Assembly: GCA_005883885.1 (NCBI GenBank)
Contig: VAYF01000011.1
Coordinates: 1-10,241, forward strand
Length of the DNA stretch: 10,241 nucleotides
Reading direction: 5' to 3'
Source: Actinomycetota bacterium
Lineage (GTDB): Bacteria; Actinomycetota; UBA4738; HRBIN12
Below, in pieces: positions 1 through 6,050 of the stretch (within the stretch, counting starts at the first letter, position 1; every line of letters starts with the position of its first letter). The notes beneath the pieces were generated by a model. That model had not been told where the DNA came from and made no database searches. It saw nothing but the letters and a program-made list of their open reading frames with translations. A program made the translations under genes and the position numbers.

Positions 1-329
1 CCCGTGGTGAGCCCCATCGCGATCGCGTCACGGACCTGCTTGTACCCCTCCAGGCTGAGCGGGTTCGTGATGCTGGTTCCGAACGGCTTCTCGAGGAAGG
101 CCTGGAGGTCGGTCGGTCCTGCCCAGCCGATCTTCTGCTCCGCGTAGTACATCCAGAACGACGGCATCACGACCGCCGAGATCAACAGGAAGAACAGCAG
201 CGCCATGGAGAAGAGTACGGCGCTCGTCCACGTCCACTCGAAGGTCCGGACGAACGCCTCGATCCGGGATCTGAGGCCTTGCGTGCGCTGCCGGATCGGT
301 GACTTCGTCGCGACGTCGATCTGACTCAT
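1..329 (-). CDS. Single-span membrane protein of unknown function, N-terminal part
   Basis: Reading the minus strand from an ATG at 329-327 gives 109 codons with no stop before the window edge, so the gene is truncated here. The product has a basic, soluble N-terminus (about residues 1-33) and one strongly hydrophobic segment (about 37-60, ending in PSFWMYY). The following region is likely extracytoplasmic and starts EQKIGWAGPTDLQAF. A Shine-Dalgarno-like GGAAGG lies 9 nt upstream of the ATG (plus-strand 339-344), and an extended -10 promoter sits further upstream, both supporting this start. It is divergent from ccdA and shares the intergenic region. I do not recognise the family. The charged N-terminus plus one helix would fit a signal-anchor protein, but no catalytic motif is visible in the part present. 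Confidence 0.7.
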   Translation of the reverse strand, partial: MSQIDVATKSPIRQRTQGLRSRIEAFVRTFEWTWTSAVLFSMALLFFLLISAVVMPSFWMYYAEQKIGWAGPTDLQAFLEKPFGTSITNPLSLEGYKQVRDAIAMGLTT

Positions 330-368
330 GCGCTCGTGCCTTCCGTCCCTCCTGGTGGCGGCGGCGGC

Positions 369-377
369 ATCATAGCA
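369..377 (-). promoter_or_regulatory. Extended -10 promoter for the minus-strand gene
   Basis: On the minus strand this reads TGCTATGAT: a TG dinucleotide one base upstream of TATGAT, which matches TATAAT at five of six positions. No good -35 hexamer is seen at 16-18 nt, as is common for extended -10 promoters. Transcription would start near 362 and give a leader of about 33 nt containing the GGAAGG ribosome site. Only sequence resemblance supports the call. Confidence 0.45.
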
Positions 378-407
378 ACCCCTCTCGGTCACCCGTGGTG
401 CGGCACC

Positions 408-413
408 TACACT
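408..413 (+). promoter_or_regulatory. Possible -10 element for ccdA
   Basis: TACACT fits the TANNNT -10 pattern and ends 14 nt before the ccdA ATG. A start of transcription near 420 would leave a leader of only about 8 nt, which agrees with the lack of any Shine-Dalgarno sequence before ccdA. The -35 region (around 386-391, CGGTCA) is poor, so this is a tentative call. Confidence 0.3.
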
Positions 414-427
414 GAGCCGCAGCCTCC

Positions 428-1177
428 ATGCTCGCCGACACCACACACGCGCTGGCCCGGTGGTGGGCCCCTGCACTCGCCTTCGTCGCGGGCATCGTTT
501 CCTTCGCCAGTCCCTGCGTGTTCCCTCTCGTTCCCGGATACCTGTCGTTCGTCACCGGCGCGTCGGCCGTCGACGGCGGGATGGCGGGCGAGCCGGAGCG
601 GCCTCCGGCTGCTCGCCTGCTCCCGATCGTTCTGTTCATCGGCGGATTCACCCTCGTGTTCGCGTTGCTGGGAGCGTTCGCATCGACGGTCCGGCTCTTC
701 AAGGGCTCCGCGGGGCAGACGATCGCAGGGCTCGTCGTCATCACCCTCGGCGTGCTGATGATCGGGTACGCCCTGGGGCGAGGGTCGATCGCGCTGTACG
801 CCGAGCGCCGGCCGTTCCTGCACAAGGTGCGGCCGGGAGTCGCCGGCGCGTTCCCGCTCGGCATGGCCTTCGCCGCCGGGTGGACGCCCTGCATCGGCCC
901 GGTGTTGAGCGGGATCTTCTTCATCGCGAGCACCCAGAGCACCGCGCGCGGGGTCATCCTGCTCGTCGTGTACTCGCTCGGGCTCGGTGTTCCGTTCCTC
1001 CTGATCGGGCTTGGGGTCCAGTGGCTCTCCGGCACGCTCCGGTGGTTCCGGCGGAACTACCGGCTGATCACGGTGGCCTCCGGGTCGTTGCTCGTCGGGA
1101 TGGGGATCATGCTCATCACGGGCACCTTCACGCGATACCTGATCGCGCCGCTCCAGCGCTTCGCGCCCGGCCTCTGA
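428..1177 (+). CDS. ccdA: Cytochrome c biogenesis protein CcdA (thiol-disulfide transporter)
   Basis: The product has 249 aa and about six hydrophobic segments, the usual size for CcdA, the short relative of the DsbD membrane domain. CcdA carries reducing equivalents from cytoplasmic thioredoxin across the membrane to keep apocytochrome CXXCH cysteines reduced. The two redox cysteines are in their expected settings: C30 in FASPCVFPLVPGYLS at the first helix and C155 in GWTPCIGP at the fourth. A variable loop (about 46-62) lies between helices 1 and 2. An in-frame TGA at 413-415 and no other start codon in between make ATG 428 the first possible start. No Shine-Dalgarno sequence is visible. 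It heads a block with resB and ccsA. The extracytoplasmic thioredoxin partner (ResA/TlpA) is not in this window. Confidence 0.93.
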   Translation: MLADTTHALARWWAPALAFVAGIVSFASPCVFPLVPGYLSFVTGASAVDGGMAGEPERPPAARLLPIVLFIGGFTLVFALLGAFASTVRLFKGSAGQTIAGLVVITLGVLMIGYALGRGSIALYAERRPFLHKVRPGVAGAFPLGMAFAAGWTPCIGPVLSGIFFIASTQSTARGVILLVVYSLGLGVPFLLIGLGVQWLSGTLRWFRRNYRLITVASGSLLVGMGIMLITGTFTRYLIAPLQRFAPGL

Positions 1178-1211
1178 ACGGTCCGGGTCGCAGTAGCATC
1201 CTGTCGGCCCC

Positions 1212-2837
1212 ATGAGTCCCTCCGCGCCCCCCCGCTTCACCCTTCGGCAGTCGTTCGCGCTCGTGTGGCGGACCCTCCGGTCGATGCGCACGGCCGTCGT
1301 GCTGCTGATCCTGCTGGCCGCCGGCGCCGCGGTCGGCTCGCTCCTCCCGCAGATCCCCAACAGCCCGCAGCGGGTTGCGTCCTATCAGCTCGCGCATCCG
1401 TTCTTCGGGGCGTTGTTCCTCCGGGCGGGGTTCTTCGACGTCTTCGGGTCCTGGTGGTTCGTGCTGATCCTCACGTTGCTGTTCGTGTCGCTGATCGCGT
1501 GCCTGATCCCGCGGTCGCGCGCGATGCTCCGCACGATCCGCCAGCGTCCGATCCAGGCGAGGGAGATCGACGCGTTCCCGCAGTACCGTGAGCTGCGGGT
1601 TCCCGCCGGCCCGGCGGCTGCGGCCGCGACGGCGCGCACCGTGCTCCGGCGCCACGGTTACCGCGTCGCTCTCGCGGCGGACGGGCGTGCCGTCGCGGCC
1701 GAGAAGGGCACGCTCCGGGAGGTGGGCAGCCTCGTGTTCCACTGGGCGTTCCTGGTGCTGTTGGTCGCCGTGATCGTTGGCAAAGGGACCGGGTACGTCG
1801 GGCATGCGACGATCGTCGAGGGACAGACGTGGACCGACGCGGCGTTCAACTACGACGGTGATCTTCGGACGGGCCGGTTCTCATCGGGCTCCCACACCGG
1901 GATCGGCATCAAGTTGCTCGATTACTCCGATGCGTTCCGCCAGAGCGGCGTCCCGATGGACTTCACCTCGAAGGTCGAGCTGCTCAACCCCGACGGCACC
2001 CTCGCGCGAACGGACACCGTCACGATCAATCATCCCGTGAGCTTCGACGGCGTGCGGATCTTCCAGTTCGGTTTCGGGTGGGCGCCCGTGCTCACGATCT
2101 CGGATGGGGGATCCACGATCTTCCATGGCCCGGTCGTGATGGGGCAGAACGCCCAACCGGGCGACAACCCGCTCACCGTTCCGTGGATCGGGTTCGTGAA
2201 GCTGCCAACGCTGCGCCCACAGGTCGCGATCAAGCTCGAGCTCTACCCCGACAGCGTCGCGTACTTCGCGGGCCTGATCGCCGGGGTCCCCCAGCCGATG
2301 ACGCAGGCGAAGGACCCCTTCATGCGCTATTCGCTGTGGAAGGGCAAGCTGCTCGATCCGTCGCTGAGCGGCTTGGACACCCGGTTCATGCATCAGGTCG
2401 CGACGGGCGGCATCGGGCAGGGTTGGACCGTGGACCTCGCTCGTGGATGCGTGGCTTCCGGGACATCGACGGCGGGGCTCCCGCGCCAGCTCGCCGGTAC
2501 CGTCTGCCCGTCCGGCGGTGGTTCCGGGCTCACGATGTCGTTCCCGCAGCTCCGCCAGTATTCGCGGCTGCAGATCTCGCGGGACACGACCGTCCCCTGG
2601 GTCCTCGGCGCCGCTATCCTCATCCTCGCGGGTCTGGTCGCGGCGATGTACTCGTCGCGACGGAAGGTCTGGGTCCGTGCCGAACCCAAGGACGCCGGGT
2701 CGGTCGTGCAGATCGGAGGGTTCGCGTTGCAACGGAAGGACCGGTTCGAAGAGGCCTTCCCCAAGCTCGTCGAGGATCTGAACGCGGCGATCGCGAGGAT
2801 CCCCGCCGACCGGCGCGAGGAGGTCGGGGCGCGGTGA
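1212..2837 (+). CDS. resB: Cytochrome c biogenesis protein ResB (heme export and ligation subunit)
   Basis: The product has 541 aa with the ResB layout: three N-terminal membrane helices (about 28-46, 82-99, 173-190), a large extracytoplasmic domain (about 195-460), then a fourth helix (463-480) and a cytoplasmic tail. Recognisable family sequence includes LLPQIPNSPQRV after helix 1, EKGTLREVGSLVFHWAF leading into helix 3 (H177 is a plausible heme-contact histidine) and the FDGVRIFQ region. The tail with QIGGFALQRKDRFEEAF resembles actinobacterial ResB tails. With CcsA it forms the System II synthetase that exports heme b and attaches it to cytochrome c. It begins 34 nt after ccdA with no clear ribosome site. 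A TAGCAT (1194-1199) just upstream could be a -10 element. Its end overlaps the ccsA start by 4 nt, so the two are probably translationally coupled. Confidence 0.93.
   Translation: MSPSAPPRFTLRQSFALVWRTLRSMRTAVVLLILLAAGAAVGSLLPQIPNSPQRVASYQLAHPFFGALFLRAGFFDVFGSWWFVLILTLLFVSLIACLIPRSRAMLRTIRQRPIQAREIDAFPQYRELRVPAGPAAAAATARTVLRRHGYRVALAADGRAVAAEKGTLREVGSLVFHWAFLVLLVAVIVGKGTGYVGHATIVEGQTWTDAAFNYDGDLRTGRFSSGSHTGIGIKLLDYSDAFRQSGVPMDFTSKVELLNPDGTLARTDTVTINHPVSFDGVRIFQFGFGWAPVLTISDGGSTIFHGPVVMGQNAQPGDNPLTVPWIGFVKLPTLRPQVAIKLELYPDSVAYFAGLIAGVPQPMTQAKDPFMRYSLWKGKLLDPSLSGLDTRFMHQVATGGIGQGWTVDLARGCVASGTSTAGLPRQLAGTVCPSGGGSGLTMSFPQLRQYSRLQISRDTTVPWVLGAAILILAGLVAAMYSSRRKVWVRAEPKDAGSVVQIGGFALQRKDRFEEAFPKLVEDLNAAIARIPADRREEVGAR
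2818..2823 (+). promoter_or_regulatory. Ribosome binding site that fixes the ccsA start
   Basis: AGGAGG lies inside the end of resB, 10 nt before the GTG at 2834. It is the strongest Shine-Dalgarno match seen in the window. It supports the short ccsA reading over the much longer open frame that extends upstream through resB. Confidence 0.6.
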
Positions 2838-3802
2838 GCACGGCCGACTGGGGGCGCCTCTCGAGCGACGCCTTCAACGCGGCGCTGTTCGCGTACATCG
2901 CGGCGATGGTGCTCTCGTTCGCGTACCTGGCGTTCCGCAGGACGTCGTTCCACGCGGCGGCGACCGTCGTGGGAACCACCGGGCTCGCGGCGAACGGGCT
3001 GTCGATCGTCGCACGGGGGATCGCGGCCGGGCGGACGCCGTGGGGAAACATGTACGAGTACTCGGCGCTGCTCACCTGCCTTATCGTGCTGGCGTACCTC
3101 GTGATCGTTGAGTGGCGCTACCGCGTCGCGACGCTCGGTGGCTTCGTCTACGCGTTCGCGATCTTCACGATGGCGATGGCCGTGTCGTTCTTCTACGTGG
3201 GGCCGACCGACCTGCTTCCCGCGCTCAACTCGTACTGGCGGCAGATCCACGTCACGGCGATGATCACGGCCTCATCCCTGCTCGGGATCGGCTGCCTGTT
3301 CACGATCCTCTACCTGGTCAAGGTGGCCGCGGAGCGCCGCAAGATCGCGGCGCTCCGCGGCGAGACTCCGCCACCCATCCTCGGCGGCTCCGTCGACGCC
3401 GACCTGGACGTCCCGCCCGACTACGTGCCCGGCGCCGACGAGCCGGTGGGATCCGCCGCGCCGGCGGAGCCGGCGCGGCGGATCGGCCTGCCGCCGTCCG
3501 CTACCCTGGACCGGCTCGCCTACCGCTTCATCCAGTTCGGGTTCCCGATCTGGACCTTCGGCGTGATCTGCGGCGCGATCTGGGCGCAACAGACCTGGGG
3601 TCGCTACTGGGGCTGGGATCCCAAGGAGACGTGGTCGTTCATCACGTGGACGATCTTCGCCGGGTACCTCCACGCCCGCGCGACGGCGGGGTGGAAGGGT
3701 GCGAAGGCGGCGTCGATCGCGCTCGTCGGATTCGTCAGCCTGCTGATCACGTATTACGCGGTGAACCTATGGATCGCCGGCCTGCACACGTACGCGAAGT
3801 GA
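2834..3802 (+). CDS. ccsA: Cytochrome c biogenesis protein CcsA/ResC (heme handling subunit)
   Basis: The product has 322 aa from GTG 2834, whose GTGA overlaps the resB stop. CcsA receives heme and presents it for covalent attachment to CXXCH in the periplasm-side space. Family features in order: a helix-rich N-terminus; TPWGNMYEYSALL (68-80); H139 in YWRQIHVTAMI; a cytoplasmic linker (about 163-225) rich in Pro, Ala and charge; then the tryptophan-rich WWD heme site, TWGRYWGWDPKETWSF (254-269), followed by H280 in GYLHAR and a last helix ending with H318. The WWD signature makes the call firm. The open frame continues upstream to 2078, but that part is the out-of-frame shadow of resB. The linker-coding DNA contains two perfect inverted repeats, listed separately. 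Confidence 0.94.
   Translation: MSTADWGRLSSDAFNAALFAYIAAMVLSFAYLAFRRTSFHAAATVVGTTGLAANGLSIVARGIAAGRTPWGNMYEYSALLTCLIVLAYLVIVEWRYRVATLGGFVYAFAIFTMAMAVSFFYVGPTDLLPALNSYWRQIHVTAMITASSLLGIGCLFTILYLVKVAAERRKIAALRGETPPPILGGSVDADLDVPPDYVPGADEPVGSAAPAEPARRIGLPPSATLDRLAYRFIQFGFPIWTFGVICGAIWAQQTWGRYWGWDPKETWSFITWTIFAGYLHARATAGWKGAKAASIALVGFVSLLITYYAVNLWIAGLHTYAK
3326..3361. repeat. Perfect 15-bp inverted repeat inside ccsA (first)
   Basis: Left arm GCCGCGGAGCGCCGC (3326-3340), spacer AAGATC, right arm GCGGCGCTCCGCGGC (3347-3361): all 15 positions pair. It encodes residues 165-176 of CcsA, at the start of the cytoplasmic linker. As RNA it would be a very stable hairpin. No U-tract follows it, so it is not a standard intrinsic terminator. 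Confidence 0.85.
3450..3484. repeat. Perfect 15-bp inverted repeat inside ccsA (second)
   Basis: Left arm GATCCGCCGCGCCGG (3450-3464), spacer CGGAG, right arm CCGGCGCGGCGGATC (3470-3484): all 15 positions pair. It encodes about residues 206-217 of CcsA, at the end of the same cytoplasmic linker, 88 nt after the first inverted repeat. The arms of the two repeats are not copies of each other. Confidence 0.85.
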
Positions 3803-3818
3803 CGCCGATCGCGCGGAA

Positions 3819-3837
3819 GGCCGCCGAAAGGGCGGCC
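3819..3837 (+). terminator. GC hairpin after ccsA, possible weak terminator
   Basis: GGCCGCC (3819-3825) pairs perfectly with GGCGGCC (3831-3837) around a GAAAG loop, 17 nt after the ccsA stop. It is followed by AAAAGAG rather than a U-run, so it is not a classical intrinsic terminator, although hairpins without U-tails are reported for GC-rich bacteria. Its position between the maturation block and the ctaC promoter fits partial termination or mRNA end protection. Confidence 0.35.
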
Positions 3838-3848
3838 AAAAGAGCGGG

Positions 3849-3857
3849 TGGTACAGT
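3849..3857 (+). promoter_or_regulatory. Extended -10 promoter for the oxidase operon
   Basis: TGGTACAGT has a TG one base before TACAGT, a good TANNNT -10. No convincing -35 is seen. Transcription would start near 3864, giving a leader of about 49 nt before ctaC. The site lies in the only sizeable gap (3803-3912) of the plus-strand gene run, which supports a separate promoter for ctaC and the genes behind it. Confidence 0.45.
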
Positions 3858-3912
3858 CCCGCGAACCTGCGCCCCGCGGGTGGGCGAGGCGCTCTCAGGG
3901 GGACGGGGAACG

Positions 3913-5028
3913 ATGCGCAGAACGCGGTGGATCCTCGCGCTGCTCGCGCTGACGATCCTGCTCGCCGCCTGTTCGAAGACGGCGCCGCAGAACACGATGA
4001 ACCCCGCAGGACCGACGGCCCAGACCGAGAAGAACCTGCTCGTCCTCGTGCTCTGGCCCGCCGCCGCCGTCTTCCTCGTCGTCGAGGGCGGCATCCTGCT
4101 GATCTCGATCAGGTTCCGGCACCGCAAGGACCGTGATCGGATGCCGCCGCAGATCCATGGGAACACGCGGCTCGAGATCGGCTGGACGATCGCCCCGGCG
4201 ATCGTCCTCGCCGTCATCATGGTTCCAACCGTCTCGACGATCTGGCAGCTGGCACGCCAGCCCGCCGACGCGATGCAGATCACCGTCGAGGGGTATCAGT
4301 GGTGGTGGGGCTTCCGCTACACGGATCCCGACATGGCGGTCAACTACGGGGACCACGACGCGATCGTCACGGCGGACGTCATGGTGATCCCGACCGGCAG
4401 GACGATCGACCTGTCGCTGACGTCGCTCGGCGGCGGCGCACATAGCACCGCGGGTGTGCCCGACCACGAGGTGATCCATTCGTTCTGGGCACCGCGACTG
4501 TTCGGGAAGCAGGACGTCATCCCCGGGGAGACGAACCACATCGTGTTCTCCGCGGACGCGCCCGGGGTGTACTGGGGTCAGTGCGCCGAGTTCTGCGGGC
4601 TCCAGCACGGCCGGATGAAGTTCCGGATCCACGCGCTGGACGAGGCGGACTGGCAGCGCTGGGTCGCCAACGAGAAGGACCCCGCGGTCGCACCGACGAA
4701 GGACGAGCTCGCGCAGAAGCAGGGGATGGATCTCTTCTTCGGCAACGGCGGCGTCGGCGGCCAGTGCATCCAGTGCCACGGGGTCGGCGGCACGGCCGCT
4801 TCGAGCACCGCCGCACCCAACCTCACGCACTTCGCGGCGACGACGCACGAGTGTTTCGCCGGGTGCGACTTCGAGACCTTCAACCCGGACGGGACCCCGA
4901 ACATCGAGGCGTTGAAGGCGTGGCTGCGCGACCCGAACGCGGTGAAGCTCGGCGCGAAGATGCCCGACTACGGCCTCACCGAGCAGCAGATCGACGTCCT
5001 CGTCGCCTATCTGTATAGCCTGAAGTAG
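3913..5028 (+). CDS. ctaC: Cytochrome c oxidase subunit II with fused cytochrome c (caa3 type)
   Basis: The product has 371 aa. It begins with a lipoprotein signal (lipobox LLAAC, lipidated C20), then two membrane helices (about 41-65 and 91-112). The CuA cupredoxin domain (about 120-250) has H189 in VIHSFW, then C224, E226, C228, H232 and M235 in GQCAEFCGLQHGRM. The C-terminal cytochrome c domain (about 264-371) has CIQCH (285-289) and the probable axial M350 in GAKMPDYGLTEQQ. Electrons pass from heme c to CuA and on to subunit I. The open frame extends far upstream, but ATG 3913 directly precedes the signal peptide, with a weak purine-rich GGGGAA before it. Unusual points are a glycine-rich insertion (about 171-185) before H189 and an extra cysteine pair, C314 and C318, in the cytochrome domain. 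Confidence 0.95.
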   Translation: MRRTRWILALLALTILLAACSKTAPQNTMNPAGPTAQTEKNLLVLVLWPAAAVFLVVEGGILLISIRFRHRKDRDRMPPQIHGNTRLEIGWTIAPAIVLAVIMVPTVSTIWQLARQPADAMQITVEGYQWWWGFRYTDPDMAVNYGDHDAIVTADVMVIPTGRTIDLSLTSLGGGAHSTAGVPDHEVIHSFWAPRLFGKQDVIPGETNHIVFSADAPGVYWGQCAEFCGLQHGRMKFRIHALDEADWQRWVANEKDPAVAPTKDELAQKQGMDLFFGNGGVGGQCIQCHGVGGTAASSTAAPNLTHFAATTHECFAGCDFETFNPDGTPNIEALKAWLRDPNAVKLGAKMPDYGLTEQQIDVLVAYLYSLK

Positions 5029-5045
5029 GAGCGACCACGAGCGAT

Positions 5046-6050
5046 ATGGCAACCGCAGCGAGCGTTCCGGCCCGCACGGGGATCGTCCGTCGTCCGACGG
5101 CGACCACCGGTTGGTGGAGCTGGTTCACCACGGTGGACCACAAGAAGATCGGCCTGCTGTACGGGTTCAGCGCGTTCGCGTTCTTCCTGATCGGCGGGAT
5201 CGAGGCCCTGTTGATCCGGAGCCAGCTCGCGAAGCCCGACAACACGCTGCTCAACGCCGACCAGTACAACCAGATCTTCACGATGCACGGGATCACGATG
5301 ATCTTCCTGTTCGTCATGCCGATGTCGGCGGCGTTCTTCAACTACCTGATCCCCTTGATGATCGGCGCGCGCGACGTCGCCTTCCCGCGGCTGAACGCCT
5401 TCTCGTTCTGGGTCTTCATCCTCGGCGGGCTGTTCCTGTACTCCAGCTGGTTCCTCGGCGGGGCGCCGAACGGCGGCTGGTTCGGCTATCCGCCGAACTC
5501 GACCACCGACCCCAGCATCGGGATGACCTTCTACGCGCTCGGCTTGGTGATCACCGGCATCGCCTCCAGCGCCGGGGCGGTCAACCTCGCGGTGACCGTG
5601 GTCAACATGCGCGCCCCGGGCATGACGCTCTTCCGGATGCCCGTGTTCGTGTGGATGGGGCTGACCGTGCAGTTCCTGCTCGTCTTCGCGCTGCCCATCA
5701 TCACTGTGGCGCTCTTCGAGATGCTGTTCGATCGCCGGTGGGGCACCCACTTCTCCGATCCGACGGCCGGCGGCCAGCCGTTGCTCTGGCAGAACCTCAT
5801 CTGGTTGTTCGGGCACCCCGAGGTCTACATCGCATCGCGATCGGATTCATCGGGTTCGGCGTGTGGGCGCACCACATGTTCGCGGTCGGTCTCGGGCCCG
5901 TCGCCAACACGGCGTTCGGGATCACGACCGCGATCATCGCCGTCCCCACGGGGATCAAGATCTTCAACTGGATGGGCACGATGTACAAAGGCGACATCCA
6001 TTTCGACTCGCCGATGCTCTTCGCGGTCGGCGCGGTCGCGATGTTCGTGA
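5046..6050 (+). CDS. ctaD: Cytochrome c oxidase subunit I, 5' part of a broken ctaD
   Basis: This 334-aa frame is true subunit I only up to residue 262 (position 5831). The last 72 residues are out-of-frame sequence ending at TGA 6048-6050. The genuine part has helices I to the start of VI of the heme-copper oxidase catalytic subunit. Visible are the low-spin heme ligand H81 in FTMHGITMIF, the D-channel residues N99, D110 and N117 (FFNYLIP, IGARDVAFPRLN), and the CuB site H257, E259 and Y261 in GHPEVYI. E259 and the D-channel residues mark an A1-type enzyme. An AGGAG overlaps the ctaC stop, 14 nt before the ATG. Right after GHPEVYI the family sequence stops and resumes in another frame, so either the gene is inactive in this genome or the assembly has an error here. 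Confidence 0.85.
   Translation: MATAASVPARTGIVRRPTATTGWWSWFTTVDHKKIGLLYGFSAFAFFLIGGIEALLIRSQLAKPDNTLLNADQYNQIFTMHGITMIFLFVMPMSAAFFNYLIPLMIGARDVAFPRLNAFSFWVFILGGLFLYSSWFLGGAPNGGWFGYPPNSTTDPSIGMTFYALGLVITGIASSAGAVNLAVTVVNMRAPGMTLFRMPVFVWMGLTVQFLLVFALPIITVALFEMLFDRRWGTHFSDPTAGGQPLLWQNLIWLFGHPEVYIASRSDSSGSACGRTTCSRSVSGPSPTRRSGSRPRSSPSPRGSRSSTGWARCTKATSISTRRCSSRSARSRCS
5829..5836 (+). other. Deletion/frameshift junction in ctaD
   Basis: The upstream frame ends its family match with the Ile codon at 5829-5831 (GHPEVYI). The downstream frame resumes with the Ile codon at 5834-5836 (IAIGFIGFGVWAHHM). From memory of oxidase sequences about 31 residues normally lie between these two points (rest of helix VI, loop, start of helix VII). 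Here only two bases remain, a net loss near 91 nt and a frame change. A tandem CATCG CATCG (5828-5837) sits at the junction, which could reflect deletion at short homology or a read or assembly error. Confidence 0.75.

Noticed and set aside
407..1360. Long minus-strand open frame (317 codons) opposite ccdA and resB
   Set aside because: Its product is rich in Arg, Glu, Asp, Pro and Gly without hydrophobic core or motif, as expected for the antisense of high-GC genes. The plus-strand ccdA reading has clear family features.
2078..2833. Upstream extension of the ccsA open frame
   Set aside because: It overlaps resB in another frame, reads as low-complexity Arg/Pro/Gly sequence, and the AGGAGG before GTG 2834 marks the real start.
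3112..3912. Upstream extension of the ctaC open frame
   Set aside because: It is an out-of-frame reading of ccsA. The lipoprotein signal begins exactly at ATG 3913.
5111..5833. Upstream extension of the 3' ctaD frame
   Set aside because: This part is the shadow of the genuine 5' ctaD frame, with Arg/Pro-rich sequence. Oxidase similarity in this frame begins only at about 5834.
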